NCBI GenBank assembly: GCA_019637175.1
Contig: JAHBWD010000075.1
Coordinates: forward strand, 1-37,815
Reading direction: 5' to 3'
DNA: 37,815 nt
Source: Labilithrix sp.
GTDB lineage: Bacteria > Myxococcota_A > Polyangia > Polyangiales > Polyangiaceae
The translations under genes and the position numbers were made by a program. Below are positions 15,072 to 23,170 of the stretch, piece by piece (within the stretch, counting starts at the first letter, position 1; every line of letters begins with the position of its first letter). A model generated the notes under the pieces. It worked only from the letters and a program-made list of their open reading frames with translations, was not told where the DNA came from and made no database searches.

Positions 15072-16571
15072 ATGCGACGGACGCTCTCGATCCTCGGTGT
15101 CTTTCTCTTCGCGTTCGCGCCGTCTTGCTCGTCGACGTTCCACGCCAAGGTGTGCAGCTCCGACGACGATTGCGGCGCGGGCCTCGTATGCGCGGAGCAC
15201 TCCGCGAGCGCGATGTGCCTCGACGCCAAGGACGCCCCTCTTCGCATCGGCATGAGCGCGCCGATCTCCGGACCGAGCCAGGATCTCGGTACGGAGATGA
15301 AGAAGGGCCTCTTGCTCGCCTTCGACGCCCAGAACGCCGCGGGCGGGATCCGCGGCCGCAAGATCGAGCTCTCGTTCCGCGACGACGAGTACCGCCCGCA
15401 AGGGGCGGAGGCGGCGGCGCACGAGCTGCTCGACGTCGCGCGGGCGAACACGCCCGCGCGATGCCCGACGACGAGCACCGCCGTCGTCACCGGCGAGCAG
15501 CCCGTCGCGAACGGCGCGCTCCTCCGCGGGCCGAACGCGGTGCTCGGCCTCGTCGGCAACGTGGGCACGCCGACGATGGTGCGGTCGGCGCCGATCGCGG
15601 TGGAGACCGGCAGCCTCTTCTTCGGCGCGTTCACCGGCGCCGCGCGCGTGCTCCGCGACGGGCTCTCCGGCCCGTGCAGCCGCTACATCTTCAACGTGCG
15701 CGCGAGCTACGCGCAGGAAGCGCGCGCGACGCTCGAGTTCTTCTTCAAGCAGCGCGTGCCCGACGCGAGGCACCTCGTCAGCTTCGATCAGAACGACTCG
15801 TTCGGACAGGCCGGCTACGACGGGCTCGTCGCCGCCTACACCGCGACGCGCGGCGCGCCCGACGTCGCGATCAAGCGCTATCGCTACACGCGCGACGACG
15901 AGTCGAGCGTCCCCGCGCAGGTCGAGGCGACGTCGAAGGCGCTCGCGCAGATCCTCGCCTCCGACGGCTTGCCTCACGTCGTCGGCATCTTGATGACCGA
16001 CACCTACGGACCGGCGATGAAGTACATCCGCGGCCTGCGCGACTGGCAGTACGCGAACGACGCCGAGCAGGCGTCGACGGGGAAGGCGAAGCGCCTCACG
16101 CTCCTCTTCAGCAACGTCTCCTTCGTCGGGCCGAACTCGCTCGCCGCGCGCCTGCGCGACGCGGGCTCGGTGCAGACGCCCGACGGCCCGAAGCCGTACT
16201 CCGACAACGTCTTCGTCTCGCAGGTCGTGCCCAACTACGAGAACGACAACAGCGACGTCGTGAACGACTATCGCAAGGCGCTCGCTTCGGCCGATCAGAC
16301 GCCGAGCTTCACCTCGCTCGAAGGCTACGTGACGGGCCGCGTGTTCGTCGCCGGCCTGCTCGCACACAAAGGCGCGTTCAGCCCCGAGGCGCTCATCGAC
16401 ACCTTCGAGCGGCTTCCGCCCCTCAACCTCGGGCTCGGCGCGTCGTCGGGGTTTTCGCGCGAGAGCCACGACTACTCGAAGTCCGTCTTCGGAACCGCGA
16501 TCACGTCGAGCGGGGCGTTCGTGAATCGCTACTTCTGGAGCGAGGGCAGCAGCATCCAGTTGTTCGAATGA
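15072..16571 (+). CDS. Solute-binding lipoprotein (ABC/branched-chain amino-acid type)
   Basis: 499 residues from ATG 15072 (GAGG upstream). The lipobox FAPSC places the lipid Cys at residue 19. A short Cys-rich module follows (VCSSDDDCGAGLVC and AMC), then a periplasmic-binding-protein type 1 fold from about residue 56: LRIGMSAPISGPSQDLGTEM, FDAQNAAGGIRGRKIEL, SFGQAGYDG. This is the LivJ/Peripla_BP_6 fold that binds amino acids, amides or other small ligands. No permease or ATPase gene is near. Instead a transmembrane Ser/Thr kinase follows 13 bases later, which suggests a sensing rather than transport role. The ligand is unknown. Confidence 0.88.
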   Translation: MRRTLSILGVFLFAFAPSCSSTFHAKVCSSDDDCGAGLVCAEHSASAMCLDAKDAPLRIGMSAPISGPSQDLGTEMKKGLLLAFDAQNAAGGIRGRKIELSFRDDEYRPQGAEAAAHELLDVARANTPARCPTTSTAVVTGEQPVANGALLRGPNAVLGLVGNVGTPTMVRSAPIAVETGSLFFGAFTGAARVLRDGLSGPCSRYIFNVRASYAQEARATLEFFFKQRVPDARHLVSFDQNDSFGQAGYDGLVAAYTATRGAPDVAIKRYRYTRDDESSVPAQVEATSKALAQILASDGLPHVVGILMTDTYGPAMKYIRGLRDWQYANDAEQASTGKAKRLTLLFSNVSFVGPNSLAARLRDAGSVQTPDGPKPYSDNVFVSQVVPNYENDNSDVVNDYRKALASADQTPSFTSLEGYVTGRVFVAGLLAHKGAFSPEALIDTFERLPPLNLGLGASSGFSRESHDYSKSVFGTAITSSGAFVNRYFWSEGSSIQLFE

Positions 16572-16584
16572 CAGGAGCCGCGCG

Positions 16585-18168
16585 ATGAACGAGCCCAGCA
16601 AGGTCGGTCCGTTGCCGACGCCTCCGGAGGCGTTCGGCAGGTACGTGCTCTATCCGCCGATCGCCCACGGGGGGATGGCGACCGTGCACACCGCGCGTCT
16701 CATCGGCGCCGAAGGCTTCAGCCGCCTCGTCGCGGCCAAGCGCCTTCACCCGCAGTTCACCGACGAGCCCGACTTCGTCCAGATGTTCCACGACGAGGCC
16801 CAGATCGCGTCGCGGATCCACCACCCCAACGTCGTTCCCGTGCTCGACGTCGTGCGCGCGGGCGGCGAGGTGATCCTCGTCCAGGAGTACGTGCACGGCG
16901 TGCCGCTGAATCACCTCTTCCGCGCCGCGCTCGCGATGGGCGTCCGCGTCCGCGTCGACGTCGCGGTGGCGGTGATCGCCGGCGTCCTCGCGGGTCTGCA
17001 CGCCGCGCACGAAGCGCGCGACGACGCCGGCGTTCCGCTCAACATCGTTCATCGCGACGTCTCACCGCAGAACGTGATCGTGAGCGTCGACGGCGTGCCG
17101 CGCCTCCTCGACTTCGGGATCGCGAAGGCGCGCACGAGCGCGCACGTCACGCGCGAGGGCTTCTTCAAGGGCAAGATCGCCTACATGTCTCCAGAGCAGC
17201 TCAGGATGGAGACGGTCACGCGGACCGCCGACGTCTACGCGACGGGCGTGCTCGCGTGGGAGCTCGTCGTCCATCGACGCGTCCACGCCGGCCAGCGCGA
17301 CGTCGAGTTCCTCTCCACCGTCGTGAGCGGCGGCCTCGCGCGCTTGACGGCGGCGCTCGAGCAGTCGCGGAGCATGATCCCCGACGACGAGTGGGAGGCG
17401 ATCGTGCGCCTCGAGCCCATCGTGGCGCGCGCGCTCTCGAACGATCCGGTGGAGCGCTACCCGACGGCGCTCGCGATGATGAACGCGATCCTCGAGGTGT
17501 GCGCGCCCGCGACCGCCGCCGAGGTCGCGGCCTGGGTGCAGACGGTCGGCACCGACTTCCTCGAGCGGCGCCAGCAAGTCCTCGCTTCGAACGAAGAGAG
17601 CTGGCGCTCGAGCACGAACATCCCCGTCGCGCCTTCGGCCGACGGCAGCGGCGTGAAGGCCTCGAGCTCGCCGCGCGCGCCCGAGCCGCCGATCTCGATC
17701 CTCTCGGCGGCGCAGGCCGACGAGCTCGTCACCGGCCTGCTCGCCGCGCGCGAGGAGAGGTCGCGCAAGCTGCCGTGGATCGTCAGCGGAGGCCTGCTCC
17801 TCGCCGTCGGCGTCTTGCTCGGGATCGTGCTGACGCGAGGCGAGCAGAGCGTGAAGGCGGCGCCGATCCCCACCACGACGGTCGCGCCGCCTCCCGCGGT
17901 GAGCTCGACGGCGCCCTTCGCGAGCGCAGAGCCGCCGCCGGCGGCGAGCGCGCCGGAGCCCCCGTCGGCGCCGCAGGTGACGCGGCCGCTGCCGCCGCCG
18001 GCGCCGGTCGTTCGCTGGGTCGCGCCTCCTCCGAGGGCGCACACGCCGCCGGCGACGACGTCGTCTTCGTCGGCGTCGGCGTCGGCCTCCGCCCCGAGCA
18101 AGAGCGACTGCAACCCGCCCTTCTACTTCGAGGGCACGAAGAAGATCTTCAAGCCGAGCTGCCTCTGA
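16585..18168 (+). CDS. Transmembrane Ser/Thr protein kinase 2
   Basis: 527 residues. The kinase domain covers about 18-305: PIAHGGMATV loop, AAK Lys52, alpha-C Glu in DEAQIAS, HRDVSPQN (156-163; Ser for the usual Lys), DFG Asp176 and YMSPEQ. One transmembrane helix (about 397-417) leads to an outside Pro/Ala/Ser-rich stalk and a Cys-bracketed tail (Cys509 to Cys526, starting CNPPF). AGGAG upstream supports ATG 16585. It is the second gene of the 15072-19416 operon, after a solute-binding lipoprotein. The likely idea is that the lipoprotein or its ligand signals to the kinase; this is inference. Confidence 0.92.
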   Translation: MNEPSKVGPLPTPPEAFGRYVLYPPIAHGGMATVHTARLIGAEGFSRLVAAKRLHPQFTDEPDFVQMFHDEAQIASRIHHPNVVPVLDVVRAGGEVILVQEYVHGVPLNHLFRAALAMGVRVRVDVAVAVIAGVLAGLHAAHEARDDAGVPLNIVHRDVSPQNVIVSVDGVPRLLDFGIAKARTSAHVTREGFFKGKIAYMSPEQLRMETVTRTADVYATGVLAWELVVHRRVHAGQRDVEFLSTVVSGGLARLTAALEQSRSMIPDDEWEAIVRLEPIVARALSNDPVERYPTALAMMNAILEVCAPATAAEVAAWVQTVGTDFLERRQQVLASNEESWRSSTNIPVAPSADGSGVKASSSPRAPEPPISILSAAQADELVTGLLAAREERSRKLPWIVSGGLLLAVGVLLGIVLTRGEQSVKAAPIPTTTVAPPPAVSSTAPFASAEPPPAASAPEPPSAPQVTRPLPPPAPVVRWVAPPPRAHTPPATTSSSSASASASAPSKSDCNPPFYFEGTKKIFKPSCL

Positions 18169-18180
18169 AAGGAGAACGGG

Positions 18181-19038
18181 ATGACATTTCGATCGAGATC
18201 CTCGCGCGCGATCGCGCGCGGGTGGCTCTTCGCGCTGCCGCTCGTCGCGGCGCTCGAAGGCGAGTCCGCGGCCGCGTCGAAGGACGAGTGCCTCGAGGCG
18301 CACGGGCGCGCCCAAGATCTTCGCGAGAAGGGCCAGCTCGCGCGCGCGAAGCAGATGTTCATGACGTGCGCGCAGAGCTCGTGCCCCGCGCTCGTGCAGG
18401 GCGACTGCGCGCGCAACAGCGACGAGCTCTCGCATCTGTTGCCGTCGGTGACCTTCACCGCGCGCGACGCGACCGCGAACGATCTCCCCAACACGACGGT
18501 GTACGTCGACGACGTGCTCGTCACGACGCGGCTCGACGACGGTCGATCCTACGAGCTCGATCCAGGCAAGCACACCTTGCGCTACGTGCACGAAGGCAAG
18601 GAGACGACGCTCAAGGTCGTCTTGAACCAAGGCGAGAAGGGCCGCGTCCTCATCGCGACGTTCGTCGGAACGCCGAGCCCGCTCGAGCCGGAGATCAGCG
18701 GGCCGGTGGTTTCGTCGCCGAAGCGACCGTCGTTTCCTCTCGTCGTCGCCGGGCTCGGCGGCGCCGCCGCGATCGCCGGAGGGCTGCTCCTCGGCATCGG
18801 GCTCGCGGGCGTGCCCGATCGCTGCTCGATCTCGACGAGGGAGTGCGCCGGCCCGCCCAACGATCCCGCGCTCGAGGACGCACGAAGCAGCGTCTCGCTC
18901 GCGAACGCCGGCACCGCGATCGCCGTGGGCGGCGCGGTGATGCTCGCCGGCGGCTTGCTCTGGTACTTCCTCCAGCCGCCGTCGGACACGCGCACGGGGC
19001 GGCTGCCGTTGGGAAGCGGCCCGCTCATCAGCTTCTGA
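18181..19038 (+). CDS. Membrane protein with Cys/TPR-like and PEGA-like domains
   Basis: 285 residues. A signal peptide, then a helical Cys-containing segment (about 36-80: CLEAHGRAQDLREKGQLARA, CAQSSCPALVQGDC), which reads like one tetratricopeptide-type repeat, then a beta domain (about 90-150) with VYVDDV and LDPGKHTLRY typical of PEGA-like surface domains, and two C-terminal hydrophobic segments (about 180-205 and 240-262). This architecture is common next to Ser/Thr kinases in myxobacteria. AGGAG supports ATG 18181, 12 bases after the kinase stop. The start has basic RSRSSR before the hydrophobic core. Function unknown; possibly a partner or substrate of kinase 2. Confidence 0.8.
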   Translation: MTFRSRSSRAIARGWLFALPLVAALEGESAAASKDECLEAHGRAQDLREKGQLARAKQMFMTCAQSSCPALVQGDCARNSDELSHLLPSVTFTARDATANDLPNTTVYVDDVLVTTRLDDGRSYELDPGKHTLRYVHEGKETTLKVVLNQGEKGRVLIATFVGTPSPLEPEISGPVVSSPKRPSFPLVVAGLGGAAAIAGGLLLGIGLAGVPDRCSISTRECAGPPNDPALEDARSSVSLANAGTAIAVGGAVMLAGGLLWYFLQPPSDTRTGRLPLGSGPLISF

Positions 19039-19050
19039 GAGGAGATCCCG

Positions 19051-19416
19051 ATGGCCGACATTCTGCACCGAGTTTCGATGAACGCCGCTCCGGCGGAGGT
19101 CTTCCGCGCGCTCACCGCCGACGCGAGTCGATGGTGGACGGGCGAGCAGGTGAAGCTCCGCGTGATCGAGATCGTCGAGGGCCCGCGCGACGCCCGCGTC
19201 GCGTGGCGATGCGTCGACGGTCCCCCCGCGTGGGTCGGAACCGAGGTCACGTTCGATCTCGCGACCGAGGCGAGCGGCACGTGCGTGCACCTCGCGCACC
19301 GGAAATGGCGCGACGACGCGGCCGACGCGATCGCCCTCTGCACGACGAAGTGGGCGCGCTTCCTCTTCAGCGTGAAATCATGGGTGGAGACGCCCGAGCC
19401 CGACGATCTGTGTTGA
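19051..19416 (+). CDS. SRPBCC (AHSA1/START-like) protein
   Basis: 121 residues. The opening ILHRVSMNAAPAEVFRALT and the WWTGE motif mark the SRPBCC helix-grip fold of activator-of-Hsp90-homologue/START-like proteins, which bind hydrophobic ligands in a deep pocket. The C-terminal helix KWARFLFSVKSWVET fits. GAGGAG upstream of ATG 19051 and the 12-base gap put it in the operon with the solute-binding lipoprotein and kinase 2. Role in that operon unknown. Confidence 0.82.
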   Translation: MADILHRVSMNAAPAEVFRALTADASRWWTGEQVKLRVIEIVEGPRDARVAWRCVDGPPAWVGTEVTFDLATEASGTCVHLAHRKWRDDAADAIALCTTKWARFLFSVKSWVETPEPDDLC

Positions 19417-19431
19417 CCGCTCGCGGCGGTG

Positions 19432-19437
19432 TAACGT
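19432..19437 (+). promoter_or_regulatory. -10 box TAACGT, leaderless start for the ggt gene
   Basis: TAACGT ends 7 bases before GTG 19445. TTGACC at 19413-19418 is only 13 bases upstream, too close for a standard -35. Confidence 0.4.
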
Positions 19438-19444
19438 TGCGTCC

Positions 19445-21016
19445 GTGACCACGCACGGAGTCGTCGCCGCCGGAGATCCGCAGACCGCCGAAGCGGGCGC
19501 CTCCGTGCTCGCGCAGGGCGGCAACGCGATCGACGCCGCGGTCGCCGCGGCGTTCGCGGCGTTCGTCTGCGAGATGCCGCTCTGCTCGCCCCTCGGCGGC
19601 GGCGTGCTCCTCGCCGATCTCGACGGCGGCGCGCGCGCCGTCGACATGTTCGCGCGCGCGCCCGGCCTCGGCACGGCGCCGCGAAGGCTCGACGCGATCG
19701 ACTTCCACGGCGTCGAGGTGAGCTTCGGCGCCGCGACGCAGATCTTCCACGTCGGTAGAGGCAGCGCCGCGGTTCCCCTCGCGCTCCCCGGCCTCCTCGA
19801 CGTGCATCGCCGCTGGGGATCGCTCCCTCTCGCCGACGTGCTCGCGCCCGCGGTGAAGCTCGGGCGCGACGGCTACGTCCTCGGCCCGGGCGTCGCGTAC
19901 GTGTTCTCCATCCTCGAGCCCATCGCGCGGCTCTCCGCCGAGTGCCTCGCGCTCTACCGCGACGGCGACGCGCTCGCGAAGGCGGGCGCGCGCCTCGACA
20001 ACCGCGATCTCGCGAGGACGCTCGAAGATCTCGGACGCAACCCCGCGCACGTGCGCGATCTCTTCGCCGCGCTCGCCGACGAGCACGGGCCGGCCCGCGG
20101 CGGGCTCGTCACCGCCGAAGACGTCGAGGCCGCCGCCGTCGCCGACATCGAGCCCGTGCGCGTTCGCTACGCGGGGTGGGATCTGGCGACGATGCCCGGA
20201 CCTTCCACCGGCGGCGTGCTCGTGGCGCTCGGGATGCGCCTGCTCGAGGGGATCTCGTCGACACGTTCTCTCTCGCGCGAGCACCTGCTCGGCGTCGCGA
20301 AGGTCCAGGAGACGCTGCTCGCGCAGCGCGACGAGCACTTCGACGCGCGATGCCGCGATCCGCGATGGGTGCGCGATCTGCTCGACGAGGAGCGGATCGC
20401 CGCGCTCCGCGCGGAGACGCGCGCGGCGGCGATCGCCGCAGAGAACCGGCTCGGATCGACGACCCACATCAGCGTGCTCGACGATCGCGGCGCCGCGGCG
20501 GCGCTCACGCTCACGAACGGCGAGGGATGCGGGCACGTGCTCTCGGGCACCGGCATGGTCGTCAACAACCTCCTCGGCGAGCACGATCTCCATCCGCGCG
20601 GCTTCCACCTCGACGCGCCGGGCAGCGCCCTCGCCACGATGATGGCGCCGACGCTCCTCCGCCGCGACGGCGACCGCATCGCGCTCGGCAGCGGCGGGTC
20701 GAACCGCCTGCGCAACGCGATCATGCAGGTGCTCGTCGGGATCGTGGAGCACGGCGTCTCGCCGGAAGCGGCAGTGAGCGCGCCGCGCCTCCAGCTCGAG
20801 ATGGATCGCGCGAAGGGAAGACCGCACCTCGCGTTCGAGTCGACGGGCCTCGCCGCAGACGTCGTCGACGCGCTCGCGGCGACCTATCCCGACGCGCCCG
20901 CGATCTTCACCGCGCCAAACCTCTACTTCGGCGGCGTTCACGTCGCGCTCCGGACGGGAGGCCGCTTCGGCGGCGTCGGCGATCCACGCCGCGGCGGCGC
21001 CGCCGTCGTCCGATGA
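19445..21016 (+). CDS. ggt: Gamma-glutamyltransferase family protein
   Basis: 523 residues. The N-terminal GNAIDAAVAAAFAAFVCEM and SPLGGGVLL are GGT signatures; the processing site is GSTTHISVLD with Thr339 as the likely autocatalytic cleavage residue and N-terminal nucleophile of the small subunit. Downstream come NNLLGE and GGSNRLRNAIMQ. GGTs cleave gamma-glutamyl bonds in glutathione or related compounds; some relatives are cephalosporin acylases. There is no signal peptide, so unlike E. coli GGT it appears cytoplasmic. The stop overlaps the next gene as ATGA. GTG start at the leaderless position. Confidence 0.9.
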   Translation: MTTHGVVAAGDPQTAEAGASVLAQGGNAIDAAVAAAFAAFVCEMPLCSPLGGGVLLADLDGGARAVDMFARAPGLGTAPRRLDAIDFHGVEVSFGAATQIFHVGRGSAAVPLALPGLLDVHRRWGSLPLADVLAPAVKLGRDGYVLGPGVAYVFSILEPIARLSAECLALYRDGDALAKAGARLDNRDLARTLEDLGRNPAHVRDLFAALADEHGPARGGLVTAEDVEAAAVADIEPVRVRYAGWDLATMPGPSTGGVLVALGMRLLEGISSTRSLSREHLLGVAKVQETLLAQRDEHFDARCRDPRWVRDLLDEERIAALRAETRAAAIAAENRLGSTTHISVLDDRGAAAALTLTNGEGCGHVLSGTGMVVNNLLGEHDLHPRGFHLDAPGSALATMMAPTLLRRDGDRIALGSGGSNRLRNAIMQVLVGIVEHGVSPEAAVSAPRLQLEMDRAKGRPHLAFESTGLAADVVDALAATYPDAPAIFTAPNLYFGGVHVALRTGGRFGGVGDPRRGGAAVVR

Positions 21017-22188
21017 AGCAGCTCATCGAGAGAGAGCGCGTCTCGTTCGACGCGCACCGCGCGACGCTCCGCGGCGCCGCGCTCGCGCCGCCGAGCGAGG
21101 CTCCGCACGGAACGTTCCTCCACGGGTTCTTCCTTCCGTTCTCGCTCATTCTCGCGACGCTCCGCGATCCGGAGCTGAGGCGACCCTACCTCCGGCTCGT
21201 CGTGGTTCGCGGCCTCGTGGTCGCGGCCGTCGCGAGCATCGTGATCGCGAGCGGAGGCATTCACAGGCCGGAGCGCCGGAAGTCGGTCGGCGTCGTCGTC
21301 CACAAGTCGAGCGATCCCTCGAAGCGTCCGCCGCCGGTGAAGGTCGACGTCCCCGGGCTCCACGTCGATCTCGGCGGCGATCGCCGCGAGCCGGAGATCT
21401 CGATCCTCGGCAGCAAGGTCCCGGTGACGACGATCGACGACGCGGCGACGAAGACGGCGCAGGCGAGCGCCGAGCCGGCCGAGCCCGCGACGAATCCGAG
21501 CTTCTTCGGTCGCGCGCTCACCGCGATCGAAGAGGGATGGGCTTGGCTCTTCGCCCTGTTCGCGTTCCTTTCGATCATGGAGGCGATCGTCGTCTTCTTC
21601 TCTCGCCGCTGGGACGACTGGCTCTCGTTTCACGGCTCGCGCCTCGCGGGCATCAAGCCCGAAGACGAAGCGCCGAAGACACCGCGGATCGCGCTCGATC
21701 TTCGGTGGCTCTATCGAAAGATGAAGCGACGCGTGCGCGGCTACCGGGTCTTCATCGCGGGCCTTCCGGCGCTCTTGCCTCTGAAGGCGATTCCGGTCGC
21801 CGGAGGCTGGGTCTTCGCCGCCGGTCTCACGGTGTGGGGCTGGTACTGGTTCGGTGTCTTCGCGGCGGCCAAGAGCGCCCACGCTTGGGCCGACGAAGAC
21901 GACGCCCGGCCGCCTCTGCCCATTCGATCGCTCAACGAGCGCGTCGCGAAGGGATGGTTCCGCGCGCCGCTTCGCCTCTACGGCCGCTTGTGGGCGTGGC
22001 TCACCCACAGCATCAACCCCGCGGTCACCACGTTCGAGCGGAGCCCCGCGCCGTTCATGGGCCTCGCCCTCGCGCGCGCGATCCTCGCGTTTCCCGGGCT
22101 CTATCTGCTCGCCCGTCCGATCGTGCCCGTCGCCGCCGGGCGGATCTGCGCCGAAGCCGATCCGGCGAATCGATTCTCGGCCGGCTGA
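21013..22188 (+). CDS. Multi-pass membrane protein of unknown function
   Basis: 391 residues with about five to six transmembrane segments (near 63-82, 178-198, 240-290 in a long hydrophobic stretch, and 355-380). Between the first two lies a roughly 90-residue soluble stretch, probably periplasmic, with VDVPGLHVDLGG. I do not recognise the family. The ATG overlaps the ggt stop (ATGA), so the two are translationally coupled. The bestrophin unit follows after 13 bases but has its own promoter-like box. Confidence 0.75.
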   Translation: MKQLIERERVSFDAHRATLRGAALAPPSEAPHGTFLHGFFLPFSLILATLRDPELRRPYLRLVVVRGLVVAAVASIVIASGGIHRPERRKSVGVVVHKSSDPSKRPPPVKVDVPGLHVDLGGDRREPEISILGSKVPVTTIDDAATKTAQASAEPAEPATNPSFFGRALTAIEEGWAWLFALFAFLSIMEAIVVFFSRRWDDWLSFHGSRLAGIKPEDEAPKTPRIALDLRWLYRKMKRRVRGYRVFIAGLPALLPLKAIPVAGGWVFAAGLTVWGWYWFGVFAAAKSAHAWADEDDARPPLPIRSLNERVAKGWFRAPLRLYGRLWAWLTHSINPAVTTFERSPAPFMGLALARAILAFPGLYLLARPIVPVAAGRICAEADPANRFSAG

Positions 22189-22194
22189 TATCAT
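22189..22194 (+). promoter_or_regulatory. -10 box TATCAT before the bestrophin mini-ORF
   Basis: TATCAT ends 7 bases before GTG 22202, the first codon of an 11-codon ORF. Confidence 0.4.
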
Positions 22195-22201
22195 CGCGGT
22201 G

Positions 22202-22237
22202 GTGAACACCTCCGCCGTGACGCGAGCCGACGCGTGA
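22202..22237 (+). CDS. Possible 11-codon upstream ORF (leader peptide) of the bestrophin gene
   Basis: GTG AAC ACC TCC GCC GTG ACG CGA GCC GAC GCG TGA encodes MNTSAVTRADA. It begins at the leaderless position behind TATCAT, and its stop overlaps the bestrophin GTG (GTGA at 22234-22237). Ribosomes finishing it would be placed exactly on the bestrophin start, which has no Shine-Dalgarno of its own. There is no run of regulatory codons, so simple translational coupling is more likely than attenuation. Confidence 0.35.
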   Translation: MNTSAVTRADA

Positions 22238-23169
22238 TTCATTACGATCGCGGCGGCTGGCTCTCGATGGTGCTGCGCGTGAACGGCAGCGTCCTGCCCG
22301 AGGTGTGGCCACGCATCCTCGCGACCACCACGGTGTCCGTCGTCTTCACGTACCTCCAGCAGACGGGGCACTTTCCGTGGTCGCTCACGGTGACGCCGTT
22401 CTTGATCACCGGGCTGCCGCTCGGGATCATCCTCGGCTTTCGCAACTCGTCGAGCTACGACCGCTTCTGGGAGGGTCGAAAGCTGTGGGGCGCGCTCGTC
22501 AACGCGAGCCGCTCGCTCGTCCGCCAGCTCGACACGTTCGTCGTGCCCCGGCGCGACGAAGACGCGGCGGCGGCCGCGGAGCTCCGCGCGCGATCGGCGC
22601 ATCGCCTGATCGCGTTCGTGTATGCGCTCCGCATGCACCTGCGGGGCGAGAAGGATCGCAAGGAGCTCGAGGGCCTCTTGCCGCGCGAAGAGATCGCGAA
22701 GCTCGACGTCGAGCTGAGCCCTCCCGCGGCGATCCTGCACGGCCTCGGGCGCGAGCTGCGAACGGCGGGCGAGCGCGAGTGGCTCCACGCGCGTCACGCG
22801 CCGATCCTCGAGGGCACGCTCGTCTCGCTCACCGACGTGCTCGGCGGCTGCGAGCGGATCAAGAACACGCCCACGCCGATCAGCTACCTCATCTTCATCC
22901 ACCGGGCCGTCGCGCTCTATTGCTTCCTCCTCCCGTTCGGCGTCGCCGAGACGGTGCGATCGCTCACGCCGGTGGTCGTCTTCTTCGTCTCGTACGCGCT
23001 CTTCAGCCTCGACGCGATCGGCGACGAGCTCGACGATCCGTTCCGCACGACGAAGAACGCGCTGCCGATCGCGAAGATCGCGCGCAACATCGAGATCGAC
23101 GTCCGCCGGCGCATGGGCGAAGAGCGGATCCCCGAGCCGATCCGCCCGCGCGACGGGATCCTCCTCTGA
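22234..23169 (+). CDS. Bestrophin-family ion channel protein (UPF0187)
   Basis: 311 residues. The opening MIHYDRGGWLSMVLRVNGSV, then LGIILGFRNSSSYDRFWEGR and a C-terminal DELDDPF are bestrophin family marks; about four transmembrane helices. Bacterial bestrophins form pentameric channels, cation- or anion-selective, in the inner membrane. The GTG at 22234 matches the family's usual N-terminus and overlaps the stop of a mini-ORF. Kinase 3 begins 1 base after its stop, so the two are almost certainly cotranscribed. Regulation of the channel by that kinase is a plausible but untested idea. Confidence 0.9.
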   Translation: MIHYDRGGWLSMVLRVNGSVLPEVWPRILATTTVSVVFTYLQQTGHFPWSLTVTPFLITGLPLGIILGFRNSSSYDRFWEGRKLWGALVNASRSLVRQLDTFVVPRRDEDAAAAAELRARSAHRLIAFVYALRMHLRGEKDRKELEGLLPREEIAKLDVELSPPAAILHGLGRELRTAGEREWLHARHAPILEGTLVSLTDVLGGCERIKNTPTPISYLIFIHRAVALYCFLLPFGVAETVRSLTPVVVFFVSYALFSLDAIGDELDDPFRTTKNALPIAKIARNIEIDVRRRMGEERIPEPIRPRDGILL

Positions 23170-23170
23170 C

